64,000 nt of DNA from Marinimicrobium sp. C6131 (GTDB lineage Bacteria; Pseudomonadota; Gammaproteobacteria; Pseudomonadales; Cellvibrionaceae): assembly GCF_026153455.1 (NCBI RefSeq), contig NZ_CP110629.1, forward strand, positions 1,550,001 to 1,614,000, read 5' to 3'. A program made the translations under genes and the position numbers. Positions 46,856 to 56,695 of the stretch are shown piece by piece; position 1 is the stretch's first letter; each line of letters starts with the position of its first letter. Below the pieces are notes generated by a model. It was given only the letters and a program-made list of their open reading frames with translations. It searched no databases and was not told the DNA's origin.

Positions 46856-48145
46856 TTAGGCCTTGAATTCCGCACGGCCCTTGTACGGCGCCGAGCCATT
46901 CAGCTCCGCTTCGATGCGCAGCAGGCGGTTGTACTTGGACACACGGTCGGAACGACACAGAGAACCGGTCTTGATCTGACCCGCTGCGGTCGCCACGGCC
47001 AGATCGGCAATGGTGGTGTCTTCGGTTTCACCGGAACGGTGGGAGATCACCGCGGTGTAACCGGCGTCCTGGGCCATCTTGATCGCATCCAGGGTTTCGG
47101 ACAGCGAGCCGATCTGGTTGAATTTGATCAGAATGGAGTTACCGATCTTCTTGTCGATGCCTTCTTTCAGAATCTTGGTGTTGGTCACGAACAGGTCGTC
47201 GCCCACCAACTGGATCTTGTTCCCCAGCTTCTGGGTCAGGTACGCCCAGCCGTCCCAGTCGCTCTCATCCAGACCGTCTTCGATGGAGATGATCGGGTAC
47301 TTGGCCGACAGATCCGCCAGGTAATCAGAGAACTCTTCGGCGCTGAACACCTTGCCTTCGCCAGACAGGTCGTACTTGCCATCTTTATAGAACTCGGACG
47401 CGGCGCAGTCCAGTGCCAGGGTCACATCTTCACCCAGTTTGTAGCCGGCATTGGCCACGGCCTGACCGATCACCTGCAGAGCCTCTTCGTTGGACGGCAG
47501 GTTGGGGGCAAAACCACCTTCGTCACCGACAGCGGTACTCAGGCCCTTTTCGCTCAACACCTTCTTCAGGGCGTGGAAAATTTCCGCACCGGTGCGCAGC
47601 GCTTCGGAGAAGGTCTTGGCGGAGACCGGCTGAATCATGAACTCCTGAATGTCCACGTTGTTGTCGGCGTGCTCGCCACCGTTCAGGATGTTCATCATCG
47701 GTACCGGCATGGAGTACTTACCGGCGGTGCCGTTGACTTCTGCAATGTGCTGATACAGGGGAATGCCCTTGTCGATGGCGGCGGCTTTGGCAGCGGCCAG
47801 GGACACGGCCAGAATGGCGTTGGCGCCAAACTTGGACTTGTTCTCGGTGCCGTCGGCATCGATCATGATTTTGTCGAGAGCGCGCTGATCGGCGGCGTCT
47901 TTACCCACCAACAGGCCTTTGATGGTGTCGTTGATGTGGCCCACGGCCTTCAGTACACCCTTGCCCAGGTAACGGGACTTGTCGCCGTCGCGCAGCTCCA
48001 GTGCTTCGCGCGAACCGGTAGAGGCGCCAGAGGGGGCGCAGGCGGAGCCCACGGCACCGCTTTCCAGAATGACTTCAGCGCTGACGGTCGGGTTACCGCG
48101 ACTGTCCAGAACTTCGAAAGCTTTGATGTCGACAATTTTACTCAT
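46856..48145 (-). CDS. eno: Enolase
   Basis: Glycolytic enzyme converting 2-phosphoglycerate to phosphoenolpyruvate; also part of the RNA degradosome in gammaproteobacteria. It has 429 residues. Conserved segments are FEVLDSRGNPTVSAEV at the N-terminus, SGASTGSREALELRDGD near residue 39, the catalytic VGDEGGFAPNL near residue 205, SIEDGLDESDWDGW near residue 287, and ISHRSGETEDTTIADLAV near residue 370. It lies downstream of kdsA in a pyrG-kdsA-eno series. Confidence 0.98.
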   Translation of the reverse strand: MSKIVDIKAFEVLDSRGNPTVSAEVILESGAVGSACAPSGASTGSREALELRDGDKSRYLGKGVLKAVGHINDTIKGLLVGKDAADQRALDKIMIDADGTENKSKFGANAILAVSLAAAKAAAIDKGIPLYQHIAEVNGTAGKYSMPVPMMNILNGGEHADNNVDIQEFMIQPVSAKTFSEALRTGAEIFHALKKVLSEKGLSTAVGDEGGFAPNLPSNEEALQVIGQAVANAGYKLGEDVTLALDCAASEFYKDGKYDLSGEGKVFSAEEFSDYLADLSAKYPIISIEDGLDESDWDGWAYLTQKLGNKIQLVGDDLFVTNTKILKEGIDKKIGNSILIKFNQIGSLSETLDAIKMAQDAGYTAVISHRSGETEDTTIADLAVATAAGQIKTGSLCRSDRVSKYNRLLRIEAELNGSAPYKGRAEFKA

Positions 48146-48201
48146 GCGTAGATTGCTCCGTTTGCCAATAAATAATGAAAAAGGGTTCGTTACTGCGTTC
48201 G

Positions 48202-49053
48202 TTACTGAATATCCAGTGGCGGCAACTGCTTCACCACATCGTCAATAGCTTTGATCTGGGCCAGGAACGGCTCCAGCTTGTCCAGCGGCAGCGCGCTGGG
48301 ACCGTCACACTTGGCGTTGTCCGGGTCCGGATGGGCTTCCAGGAACAGCCCCGCCAGGCCGACGGCCATACCGGCACGGGCCAGCTCGGCGACCTGGTGA
48401 CGGCGGCCACCCGAGGCTTCGCCCAGCGGATCGCGACACTGCAGCGCGTGGGTGGCGTCAAAAATAATCGGCGCCCCGCCGCTGACTTCCCGCATGGTGC
48501 GAAAGCCGAGCATATCCACCACCAGGTTGTCGTAACCGAAGTTACTGCCCCGCTCGCACAGAATGATCTGGTCGTTGCCACATTCGCGGAATTTTTCCAC
48601 GATGTTTTTCATCTGGCCCGGACTCAGAAACTGGGGCTTCTTGATGTTGATGACCGCTCCGGTCTTTGCCATGGCCTGTACCAGGTCCGTCTGGCGCGCC
48701 AGGAAGGCGGGCAACTGAATCACATCACAGACCTCCGCCACCGGCTGACACTGATACTGTTCGTGCACATCGGTAATGACCGGCACCCCGAAGGTGTCTT
48801 TGATTTCCTGAAAAATTTTCAGGCCTTCTTCCATGCCCGGGCCGCGAAAGGAATGGATGGAGGAGCGGTTGGCCTTGTCGAACGAGGCCTTGAACACGTA
48901 GGGAATTCCCAACTTTTCGGTCACCTTGACATAGGCTTCGGCCACCTGCATTGCCATGTCCCGGGATTCGAGGACATTCATGCCACCGAACAGGGTAAAG
49001 GGACGTTGGTTGCCCACCGTCAGCTTGGCAATGGCAATATCTCGATCAGTCAC
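48202..49053 (-). CDS. kdsA: 3-deoxy-8-phosphooctulonate synthase (KDO-8-P synthase)
   Basis: Makes KDO-8-phosphate from arabinose-5-phosphate and PEP for lipopolysaccharide. The 283 residues show FTLFGGMNVLESRDMAMQV near the N-terminus; Asn in GGMN marks the metal-independent class. Other motifs are FKASFDKANRSS near residue 55, VITDVHEQYQC near residue 92 and FDATHALQCRDPLG near residue 199. It sits between pyrG (49-bp gap) and eno (56-bp gap). Confidence 0.97.
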   Translation of the reverse strand: MTDRDIAIAKLTVGNQRPFTLFGGMNVLESRDMAMQVAEAYVKVTEKLGIPYVFKASFDKANRSSIHSFRGPGMEEGLKIFQEIKDTFGVPVITDVHEQYQCQPVAEVCDVIQLPAFLARQTDLVQAMAKTGAVINIKKPQFLSPGQMKNIVEKFRECGNDQIILCERGSNFGYDNLVVDMLGFRTMREVSGGAPIIFDATHALQCRDPLGEASGGRRHQVAELARAGMAVGLAGLFLEAHPDPDNAKCDGPSALPLDKLEPFLAQIKAIDDVVKQLPPLDIQ

Positions 49054-49102
49054 AGCGTTCTCACTCTATCGTTGGCGGGCCCCGCAGGGCCCGCGAGGCG
49101 GA

Positions 49103-50731
49103 TCAGGAGGATTTCTGGTTGGCCAGGGCGGCGCGAACAAAGCTGGTAAACAGCGGATGGCCGTCGCGCGGCGTGGAGGTGAATTCCGGGTGGAACTGGC
49201 AGGCGACAAACCAGGGGTGATCCGGCAGTTCCACCGCTTCCACCAGGGTATCGTCCGCCGACCAGCCGCCGATGCGCAGACCGGCTTTCTGCAGCTGGTC
49301 CACGTAATTGTTGTTCACTTCATAACGGTGCCGGTGACGCTCGACAATCACATCCTTGCCGTAAATCTCACGGGTTTTTGACCCCGCGACCAGCCGACTC
49401 TCCTGACCACCGAGGCGCATGGTGCCGCCCAGATCCGAGGTTTCGTCACGCTGTTCGCGGCGACCACTGTTGTCCACCCACTCGGTAATCAGACCGATCA
49501 CCGGGTCCGGGGTGTGTTTATCAAATTCGGTACTGTTGGCGTTTTTCAGGCCGAGCACATTGCGGGCAAACTCGATCACCACCGATTGCATACCCAGGCA
49601 GATACCCAGGTACGGCACCTTGTTCTCGCGCGCATAGCGCACCGCCATCAGCTTGCCTTCCACCCCACGGTTACCGAAACCGCCGGGCACCAGAATCGCA
49701 TCCGCTTCGCGCAGCAGGCTGTCGCCCTGCTCTTCCAGTTGTTCGGCGTCCACGTATTGCATGTTCACTTTGGTACGAGTGTGAATGCCGGCGTGAATCA
49801 TCGCCTCGATCAGGGATTTGTAGGCATCCAGCAGTTCCATGTACTTGCCGACCATGGCGATGGTGACTTCATGCTCGGGATGCAGTTTGCCATCCACCAC
49901 GCGATCCCACTCGCTCAGGTCCGCCGGGCCACAGTCGAGCTCGAACTGCTCGACGATAATGTCATCCAGGCCGAATTCGTGCAGCATGCGCGGAATGGCG
50001 TAAATGGTGCCGGCATCCGGCAGCGGGACCACCGCGCGCTCATCCACGTTGGTGAACAGGGCAATTTTGCGGCGGGAATCTTCGTCGACTTCCCGCTCGG
50101 AGCGACACAGCAGAATATTGGGCTGCAAACCGATTGAGCGCAGTTCTTTCACAGAGTGCTGGGTCGGTTTGGTCTTGGTCTCGCCGGCGGTGGCGATATA
50201 GGGCACCAGGGTCAGGTGCATCAGAATGGAATTCTTGGGGCCCAGCTCGACTTTGAGCTGGCGCACCGCTTCGAGGAACGGCTGGGACTCGATATCCCCC
50301 ACGGTACCGCCGATTTCCACCAGTGCCACATCGGCATCGCGGCCGCCTTCAATAATCCGGCGCTTGATTTCGTCGGTAATGTGGGGAATCACCTGAACCG
50401 TTCCACCCAAGTAGTCGCCGCGGCGCTCTTTGCGCAGCACGGTTTCGTACACTCGACCGGTGGTGAAGTTGTTGCGACGGGTCATCTTGGTGCGAATGAA
50501 GCGCTCGTAATGCCCGAGATCCAGGTCCGTCTCGGCCCCGTCTTCGGTGACGAACACCTCGCCGTGCTGAAAAGGGCTCATGGTGCCCGGATCCACGTTG
50601 ATGTAGGGATCCAGCTTCATGATGGTGACGTTCACGCCCCGAGACTCGAGAATTGCCGCCAGAGAAGCCGAGGCAATACCCTTGCCCAAAGACGAAACCA
50701 CACCACCGGTAACGAAAATATATCGCGTCAT
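49103..50731 (-). CDS. pyrG: CTP synthase
   Basis: Aminates UTP to CTP using glutamine. It has 542 residues. The synthase domain begins YIFVTGGVVSSLGKGIASAS with the P-loop, followed by KLDPYINVDPGTMSPFQHGE. The glutaminase domain (from about residue 290) has the nucleophile Cys in YLGICLGMQ near residue 378 and the C-terminal FVACQFHPEF with the catalytic His and Glu. It heads the pyrG-kdsA-eno series. Confidence 0.98.
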   Translation of the reverse strand: MTRYIFVTGGVVSSLGKGIASASLAAILESRGVNVTIMKLDPYINVDPGTMSPFQHGEVFVTEDGAETDLDLGHYERFIRTKMTRRNNFTTGRVYETVLRKERRGDYLGGTVQVIPHITDEIKRRIIEGGRDADVALVEIGGTVGDIESQPFLEAVRQLKVELGPKNSILMHLTLVPYIATAGETKTKPTQHSVKELRSIGLQPNILLCRSEREVDEDSRRKIALFTNVDERAVVPLPDAGTIYAIPRMLHEFGLDDIIVEQFELDCGPADLSEWDRVVDGKLHPEHEVTIAMVGKYMELLDAYKSLIEAMIHAGIHTRTKVNMQYVDAEQLEEQGDSLLREADAILVPGGFGNRGVEGKLMAVRYARENKVPYLGICLGMQSVVIEFARNVLGLKNANSTEFDKHTPDPVIGLITEWVDNSGRREQRDETSDLGGTMRLGGQESRLVAGSKTREIYGKDVIVERHRHRYEVNNNYVDQLQKAGLRIGGWSADDTLVEAVELPDHPWFVACQFHPEFTSTPRDGHPLFTSFVRAALANQKSS

Positions 50732-50854
50732 GTAAAACCTTGTTCAGTACGATCGAGGGACAGACAAATACCGGGCGCCAACGCTGTGCTTGTCGTTGGG
50801 GTATTTCTCTTCAGGACGGGGCGCCAGAGTACCAGAAAGGCGGGATCGCCTCAA

Positions 50855-52189
50855 TCAAAAGTTGTACCACCTCAGGCGGTAGCCCGGTTGGCCGGGGGCC
50901 GCCGAGAAGCCCTTGCAGACCCACAGATCCCCGGCGGCCACCAGGGTCTCGCCGCTGTAAATCAGCGGCAGCCGGGCCCGCCACCAGGGCGCGAGCGCGT
51001 ACTCCTGCAGCAGTCTCTTCAAGGTCTGTGAGTGGGCCCGCCCCTCCGGCTGACAGCGTTCGCCTCCCCGGCGCCACTGGATAGAGAGGTCCGGCAGTCC
51101 CGAGGCCAGACGGGAGCCACTGGCGCCCTGCTCCCCCTTTTCAAAAGCCAGCACGGCGCCACCCGGCAGCGGCACTCGTCCCTCTTCGCACAGCTGCAGC
51201 GGGATTCGCCCTGAGGGCACCGGTGCCTCGATCGACGCACTGCTCAGCAAATACAGTCCCTCACGAAACCGGCGCAACTCCCAGCCATCCCAGGCCACAC
51301 GGGCCTGGGCGTCCTCCCGCCCGTCCACCAGTTGGCGATCGACCTCGGTCAATCGGTCACGATTCAAACCCGGCACTCCACGCTCCCGGAACCAGACCCG
51401 CAACACCTGATGCCGCCGCGCCGGCGACAGGCCCCGCAACCCCGGTAGGCTGAGCACCCGGTCGACGGAGGCGTGCGGATCGGCAAACTCAGGCGCCAGA
51501 CGCGCCAGGTCCTCCCGTGCGTACTCGTCCAGCAGTGCCTCGGATTCCGCACACAGCGCCGCACTCTGCCCCCAGCTCTCCGCCAGATGCGGCCAGCGCT
51601 CCCGCAACGCGGGTATGACCCGATGACGGAGGAAGTTGCGATCAAACTGCAGGTCCTCGTTGCTTTCATCTTCCACCCAGGACAACCCGTGACTCTGTGC
51701 GTAGGTTTCAAGCTCGCTCCGGCTCACGCCCAGCAGCGGACGCCAGAGCTCCCCGGCACCCAACGGCCGCCGCGACGCCATCCCCGCCAGCCCTCGAATC
51801 CCGGAACCTCGTGCCAGTCGCATCAGCAGGGTTTCCACCTGGTCGTCGCCATGGTGGGCGGTCAGCAGGATTTCATTGCGTTGGAGCTGTTGAGTGAACG
51901 CCTGATAGCGCGCTTCGCGAGCCGCGTCTTCCAGTCCCTTGCCGTCTTTCTGGACATCGACGGTCACTACGTCCAAAGGCACGCCTAGCTGTTCACACAG
52001 TGTTTCGCAGTGACGCTGCCATTGGTCGGCATTAGGAGATAACCCGTGATGAACATGCACCGCCCGCACCCCCGAATACCCACTCGCCACCGCATGCAAC
52101 AGCACGGTGGAATCCAACCCACCACTAAGCGCAACGCAGTAGCGACGATCTTCTGGAAGTGTTTGGATGGACTCTATTAATGGCATCAT
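50855..52189 (-). CDS. tilS: tRNA(Ile)-lysidine synthetase
   Basis: Converts C34 of tRNA-Ile(CAU) to lysidine, an essential decoding step. The 444 residues contain the PP-loop ALSGGLDSTVLLHAVA near residue 20, HVHHGLSPNADQW near residue 48, TAHHGDDQVETLLMRLARGSG near residue 117, and a C-terminal domain with WRRGGERCQPEGRAHSQTLK. The start at 52189 (MMPLIESIQTL) suits the family but has a weak ribosome-binding site; 52234 is possible. It is followed after 123 bp by pyrG. Confidence 0.93.
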   Translation of the reverse strand: MMPLIESIQTLPEDRRYCVALSGGLDSTVLLHAVASGYSGVRAVHVHHGLSPNADQWQRHCETLCEQLGVPLDVVTVDVQKDGKGLEDAAREARYQAFTQQLQRNEILLTAHHGDDQVETLLMRLARGSGIRGLAGMASRRPLGAGELWRPLLGVSRSELETYAQSHGLSWVEDESNEDLQFDRNFLRHRVIPALRERWPHLAESWGQSAALCAESEALLDEYAREDLARLAPEFADPHASVDRVLSLPGLRGLSPARRHQVLRVWFRERGVPGLNRDRLTEVDRQLVDGREDAQARVAWDGWELRRFREGLYLLSSASIEAPVPSGRIPLQLCEEGRVPLPGGAVLAFEKGEQGASGSRLASGLPDLSIQWRRGGERCQPEGRAHSQTLKRLLQEYALAPWWRARLPLIYSGETLVAAGDLWVCKGFSAAPGQPGYRLRWYNF

Positions 52190-52342
52190 GGGCGTGAATA
52201 AAGTGTAATTGCGGCAGAACGACCGGCGAGCCACATTGATAAACCAACAACGATCACTGACAATGAAGGCATTGTCACCGTTTGGTTAGGGGTTGTCCAC
52301 GACCGCCCACCGAACGACTCAACCAACCGCGACAGGATGCCT

Positions 52343-54280
52343 ATGGCTACCACCGCCCCCTACGGAAGTTGGGCCTCGCCCATCAACGCACAGACACTCA
52401 CCCAGGGCACCGTTCGCCTCAGCGAACCCGCCATCGACGGCGACGACATCTACTGGCTCGAATCCCGACCCAGCGAAAAAGGCCGCAGCGTACTCGTGCG
52501 GCTCAACGCCCAGGGCCTGCGCCAGGACATGACCCCACATCCCCACAGCGTCCGCACCCGCGCCCACGAATACGGCGGCGGCAGCTACTGCGTACAGGAC
52601 GGTGTCGTCTACTGCGTACTCGACAGCGACCAACGCATCTACCGGCTGACCGATCAGTCGCTCACCGCCCTCTCCCCCGAAGGCGACTATCGCTACGCGG
52701 ACCTGACCCTCGACACCGCACGGCAGCGGTTGATCGGCGTACGGGAAGATCACACGGTCAAAGACACCGAAGAACGGGCCGAAATTGTCGCCATCGCGTT
52801 GGATGGCAGTGGCGATATCCAGGTGCTCGCCACCGGCGCGGACTTTTACAGCAACCCGCGCCTGAGTCCCGATGGGACGCAGTTCTGCTACCTGTGCTGG
52901 AATCATCCCAACATGCCCTGGGACAGCACCGAGTGCCATCTGGCAGACGTGGCCGACGATGGGTCTCTAAAGAACCTCCGGATGATTGCCGGGGGTGAAG
53001 GCGAGTCGGTATTTCAGCCGCAATGGGCCCCGGATGGTGAACTGTATTTTGTCTCGGACCGAAACAACTGGTGGAACCTGTACCGTTGGACCGGTGACGA
53101 CGCGGAAACCCTGTGCCATCTGGACGCCGAATTTGCCACGCCCCAGTGGGTGTTCGGCATGTCCACCTATGATTTCCTCAGCCCCAATACCGTTCTGTGC
53201 ACCTACACCCAGGAAGGTTACTGGCTGCTGGCCCGGCTGGATCTGACTCACGGTACCCTGACCCGGATCGAGACCGGCATGACCGACATCAGCTCGGTGC
53301 GCTGTGGCGGTGGCAAGGGCCTGTTTCTTGGAGCCAACGCCCAGCATAACGTCTGCCTCTGGGCGTTCAGGCCCGAAGGGACCGAAGCGCTGGTACCACT
53401 GGCCCGCTCGGCCTCGTCGGACCCGGACCATCACTACCTGTCCAATCCCGAGCCCATGACCTTCGAAACCTCCGACGGGGAGGAGGCGCACGGTTTCTAT
53501 TACCCGCCCCACAACCCCGATTTTGTGGCACCGGAGCATGAGCGCCCGCCCCTGCTGGTGATGTGTCACGGCGGCCCCACCGGCGCGACCCAGACCGCGT
53601 TGAACCTTAAAATCCAGTTCTGGACCAGCCGCGGTTTTGCCGTGCTGGATGTCAACTACCGGGGCAGTACCGGTTACGGCCGCCGCTATCGCGAGCGGCT
53701 CAAGGGCAACTGGGGCGTGACCGATGTGATTGATGTGTGCAGCGGCGCCGACGCTCTGGCCCACCAGGGACTGGCCGACCCGGAACGCTGTGCCATTCGC
53801 GGCAGCAGCGCCGGCGGCTACACGGTGCTGGCCGCCCTCACCTTCCGGGACACCTTTCAGGCCGGCGCCAGCCTGTACGGCATTGGCGATCTGGAAGCGT
53901 TAACCCGGGACACCCACAAATTTGAATCCCGTTATCTCGATTCCCTGGTGGGCCCCTACCCCGAGCAGCAGCGCGTGTATCAGGAACGCTCCCCGCTCAG
54001 GCACATCGAACAACTCCATTGCCCGGTGATTTTCCTGCAGGGCGAAGAAGACAGAATCGTGCCGCCGAACCAGGCCGAAGCCATGGTCAAGGCACTGACC
54101 GACAAAGGTATCGCCAACGCTCTGGTGCTGTTTCCCGAAGAGGGACACGGCTTCCGCCAGGGCCCGAATATCGAACGGGCCATGGAAGCCGAATTGTATT
54201 TTTACGGTCAGGTTTTTGGCTTCACGCCGGCCGACAAAATTGAACCCGTGCCTATCGCTCACCTGAAGGAGAACCTCTGA
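52343..54280 (+). CDS. S9-family prolyl oligopeptidase-like peptidase
   Basis: Cytoplasmic serine peptidase of the S9 (dipeptidyl-aminopeptidase/acylaminoacyl peptidase) type. The 645 residues comprise an N-terminal beta-propeller (about 1-370, with repeats such as FQPQWAPDGELYFVSDR) and an alpha/beta-hydrolase domain. The catalytic Ser is in RGSSAGGYTVLAAL near residue 493, Asp in GEEDRIVPP near residue 570, and His in EEGHGFRQG near residue 602. No signal peptide is seen. AGGA five bases upstream supports the ATG at 52343 over 52337. greB starts two bases after the stop. Confidence 0.94.
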   Translation: MATTAPYGSWASPINAQTLTQGTVRLSEPAIDGDDIYWLESRPSEKGRSVLVRLNAQGLRQDMTPHPHSVRTRAHEYGGGSYCVQDGVVYCVLDSDQRIYRLTDQSLTALSPEGDYRYADLTLDTARQRLIGVREDHTVKDTEERAEIVAIALDGSGDIQVLATGADFYSNPRLSPDGTQFCYLCWNHPNMPWDSTECHLADVADDGSLKNLRMIAGGEGESVFQPQWAPDGELYFVSDRNNWWNLYRWTGDDAETLCHLDAEFATPQWVFGMSTYDFLSPNTVLCTYTQEGYWLLARLDLTHGTLTRIETGMTDISSVRCGGGKGLFLGANAQHNVCLWAFRPEGTEALVPLARSASSDPDHHYLSNPEPMTFETSDGEEAHGFYYPPHNPDFVAPEHERPPLLVMCHGGPTGATQTALNLKIQFWTSRGFAVLDVNYRGSTGYGRRYRERLKGNWGVTDVIDVCSGADALAHQGLADPERCAIRGSSAGGYTVLAALTFRDTFQAGASLYGIGDLEALTRDTHKFESRYLDSLVGPYPEQQRVYQERSPLRHIEQLHCPVIFLQGEEDRIVPPNQAEAMVKALTDKGIANALVLFPEEGHGFRQGPNIERAMEAELYFYGQVFGFTPADKIEPVPIAHLKENL

Positions 54281-54282
54281 GT

Positions 54283-54804
54283 ATGGGCCGCTGGCGTCCC
54301 CCCGCTCCCGGAAGCTCGCCCTACATCACGCCGACGGGTGCCCGTCGGCTGAAACAGGAGCTGACCCACCTGTGGAAGGTCGAACGTCCACAGGTCACCC
54401 AGACCGTGCACGAAGCCGCGAAAAACGGCGATCGTTCGGAAAACGGCGATTATATCTACGGCAAAAAGCGCCTGCGGGAGATCGACCGCCGGGTGCGCTA
54501 CCTGAGCAAACGCCTGGAAAACGTGACCATCGTGGATCGCCTGCCGGAGGACCGGAGCAAAATCTTTTTTGGCGCCTGGGTGACTCTGGAAGATGAGGAC
54601 GGTGAAGCGCGGACTTACCAGATCGTCGGCCCCGACGAGTTTGACCTGAGCCGTGGCCAGCTCAGCGTCGACTCACCGCTGGCCCGGCAACTCCTCGGCA
54701 AGCGGGTGGACGATGAGGTGGTGGTGCGCACCCCGGAGCAGGGGGAACTGGTGTATTGGGTTACCGCTATTGAATATCGGGCGTATGAGGATACGCTGGC
54801 ATAG
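54283..54804 (+). CDS. greB: Transcription elongation factor GreB
   Basis: Rescues backtracked RNA polymerase by stimulating transcript cleavage. The 173 residues have an N-terminal coiled coil with the acidic tip in AAKNGDRSENGDYIYGKKR near residue 48, and a C-terminal FKBP-like domain (YQIVGPDEFDLSRGQLSVDS, then LLGKRVDDEV). An AAGGAG site lies within the end of the upstream peptidase gene. Cotranscription with that gene is likely. The basic first residues (MGRWRPPAPG) are normal for GreB. Confidence 0.95.
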   Translation: MGRWRPPAPGSSPYITPTGARRLKQELTHLWKVERPQVTQTVHEAAKNGDRSENGDYIYGKKRLREIDRRVRYLSKRLENVTIVDRLPEDRSKIFFGAWVTLEDEDGEARTYQIVGPDEFDLSRGQLSVDSPLARQLLGKRVDDEVVVRTPEQGELVYWVTAIEYRAYEDTLA

Positions 54805-54850
54805 GGCCCGGCCAGTATTGGGCCCTGTTGGTGTACCTTGAGGGGCTTCT

Positions 54851-55357
54851 CTAGTTCACTCGCTTGCGCAGATTGTCCCGCACTTCCAGCGCATCGTAGC
54901 TTTCGCCTTCTGTGGGCCGCACACCCTTGCCCAGGCGGATTTCCAGAATCACTTCCGACTCTGATCGATCCCCCGAACGAATCTCGGCGCCGTACGTGGT
55001 GGAGGGGCGGGAGCGCGTGGTGCAGCCGAGCAGGCCGCACTGGCGCTCCCACTCCCGGGTGCGACTTGCCCCCACTTTACTTCCGGACTCCCGTTTCTCG
55101 CCATCCACCAGCCGATCGACAACGACAAACCAGTCGTGGTCCGCCATCAGGGTCAGCTCGGCGGCGCGCAGCAGGGCGTAGTCCATGGCCTCGAAGCGTT
55201 CGTCGCCGCGTATTTTAAAGGACACCCGATAGTGGTTATCGGCAATCTGGCTCTCCCGGTAGCCGTAGCCACCGTCCGATGCCGGCCGGTAGACCTCGGG
55301 GGCCGCACAGGCGCTGATCAACAGAGCCATCATCAGAACGAGTATTGGCGTTTTCAT
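54851..55357 (-). CDS. CC0125/CC1285-type lipoprotein
   Basis: A 168-residue predicted lipoprotein with a signal (MKTPILVLMMALLISAC) and lipobox ISAC near residue 14-17. The body resembles the CC0125/CC1285 lipoprotein group (GGYGYRESQIADNHYRVSF, then RAAELTLMADHDWFVVVD). Function unknown. It lies 57 bp downstream of the anti-sigma factor on the same strand and may belong to the same transcript, though no terminator or promoter is obvious between them. Confidence 0.75.
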   Translation of the reverse strand: MKTPILVLMMALLISACAAPEVYRPASDGGYGYRESQIADNHYRVSFKIRGDERFEAMDYALLRAAELTLMADHDWFVVVDRLVDGEKRESGSKVGASRTREWERQCGLLGCTTRSRPSTTYGAEIRSGDRSESEVILEIRLGKGVRPTEGESYDALEVRDNLRKRVN

Positions 55358-55414
55358 ACACTACCTCCCGGTTATCTGGTCAAGGGCTTTAACGATTGAC
55401 CCGATGGCGTCTGG

Positions 55415-56146
55415 CTACGGCTGCCAATCGCGTTCGATCAACTGCTTTTCCTGATCCGGCTCAATGATGCCGCCGTCCATCATCTGGTCCAGTGCACTGT
55501 CGAGCAATGAACCACCGCTGGCAGTCTGATAGCTGCCGGGCGCTGCGGACGGCTGGCGAACACTGGCCAGCTGTTCCCAACCGGCGTCGGCCTCTGGAGC
55601 GCGGCAGGCGATGTTCTCCGAGCGTTCTCCCCCACCGGTGACAAGGTACTGCCGGCAGTGCTGTCCGTCGCGGTTCACGAAGGTGAGCCGGGGGGTCACT
55701 TCCCGGCCGTCAGGCAGGGTTTCACTGGTGCCACTGGGCAGCGTTTCCAGACGCTCGGCAACGGACCGGAAAGCATCGGCCTGGGGATTACCGACGTTGT
55801 CGGTGACCTCGGCCAGTCCGAACCCGAGCGCGAGTGCAACAGCGGCCGCGATACCGGTCTGCGCGTTCAGGGCCTGACGGGCCCGCCGCCATAGGGGAAA
55901 GGCAATCACCTGGGCAGACTCGGGCTTGGCGTCGTCCTCCGCCAACAGCTTTTGTACTCCGCTCGGCAGTGGCCGTTCATCAATGGCGTGGGCGCGCTTG
56001 CGCACCAGTTTGTCCACGGCGCTGAGCTCCGCCAGGCGGTCCGCCAGTGCCGGGTCTTCGGCCAGCCGGGCGCGAACCTGCTCCATCTCGGCCGGAGGCA
56101 ATTCGCCGTCCAGAAAGGCCGACAGGGTGTCATCGTTGATGTTCAT
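55415..56146 (-). CDS. Anti-sigma factor, single-pass membrane protein
   Basis: Probable cytoplasmic-membrane inhibitor of the ECF sigma factor encoded just upstream. The 243 residues have a cytoplasmic N-terminal domain (DDTLSAFLDGELPPAEMEQV near the start, lacking the HxxxCxxC zinc motif), one membrane segment (about 97-115, GIAAAVALALGFGLAEV) and a periplasmic domain with two cysteines (DGQHCRQYL and ENIACRAPE) about 15 residues apart. GAGGA precedes the ATG at 56146. Its start overlaps the sigma stop in ATGA, indicating translational coupling. Confidence 0.88.
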   Translation of the reverse strand: MNINDDTLSAFLDGELPPAEMEQVRARLAEDPALADRLAELSAVDKLVRKRAHAIDERPLPSGVQKLLAEDDAKPESAQVIAFPLWRRARQALNAQTGIAAAVALALGFGLAEVTDNVGNPQADAFRSVAERLETLPSGTSETLPDGREVTPRLTFVNRDGQHCRQYLVTGGGERSENIACRAPEADAGWEQLASVRQPSAAPGSYQTASGGSLLDSALDQMMDGGIIEPDQEKQLIERDWQP

Positions 56147-56634
56147 GCGCTGGTCCTCGCTACAGGTGAATTCAGGCTTTGTATGAGAGCGGTCCGGGCG
56201 CGAGCCAGGCGGCTCATTACCGTTCCCGGGGGTATTTCCAGCGTGGCGGCCGCCTCCTTGTAGGACAGGCCCTGGACGGCCACCAGCGACAACACCAGGC
56301 GCTGGTCGTCCGGCAACCGGTCCATGGCGCGGCTGACCTGGTCGAGCTCGACTTCGCTCGACATGGCCCGCTCCCCATCGACGATTTCGCGCTCCTGCAA
56401 CTGCGGCTGAAAGGTCGCTTCTTGGCGGACCTTCCGGGAGCGGTAACCGTCGATCCACAAATTCCGGCAGACCCGGAACAGCCATTTCGTCAACTCCACT
56501 CCTTCGGGTACAGTGCGGTTCAGCGCTCGCTCTACCGTGCTCTGCAGCAGGTCGTCGGCATCGTCCATCGACCCGGTGAGCGAGTAGGCAAACCGCCTGA
56601 GCTGAGGCAATACCTCGGTCAATTCGCTTTTCAT
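56143..56634 (-). CDS. ECF-type RNA polymerase sigma factor
   Basis: Extracytoplasmic-function sigma factor of 163 residues. Sigma-70 region 2 covers about residues 8-75 (LRRFAYSLTGSMDDADDLLQ, then VCRNLWIDGYRSRK). Region 4 covers about 105-155 (RLPDDQRLVLSLVAVQGLSY, then IPPGTVMSRLARARTAL). AAAGG lies eight bases before the ATG at 56634; a GTG at 56643 is an alternative. Immediately upstream is a GGAAT / CGTT promoter of the type such sigmas recognise, implying autoregulation. It is divergent from the S8 protease gene. Confidence 0.93.
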   Translation of the reverse strand: MKSELTEVLPQLRRFAYSLTGSMDDADDLLQSTVERALNRTVPEGVELTKWLFRVCRNLWIDGYRSRKVRQEATFQPQLQEREIVDGERAMSSEVELDQVSRAMDRLPDDQRLVLSLVAVQGLSYKEAAATLEIPPGTVMSRLARARTALIQSLNSPVARTSA

Positions 56635-56659
56635 AGACAGCACCTTTCTGTTGTACCCT

Positions 56660-56687
56660 GTTAACGGGCCAGCGGGGTTTTTATTCC
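56660..56687 (-). promoter_or_regulatory. ECF-type promoter of the sigma/anti-sigma operon
   Basis: On the minus strand GGAAT (complement of 56683-56687), 16 bp, then CGTTAAC (complement of 56660-56666). Predicted start point near 56653, about 20 nt ahead of the sigma ATG. The same boxes and spacing occur before the alanine-rich gene. Confidence 0.7.
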
Positions 56688-56695
56688 CGGCCCCA

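Noticed and set aside
52282..52998. Arg/His-rich frame overlapping the start of the S9 peptidase gene
   Set aside because: A shadow frame with typical out-of-frame composition; the S9 frame carries beta-propeller repeats and a catalytic triad.
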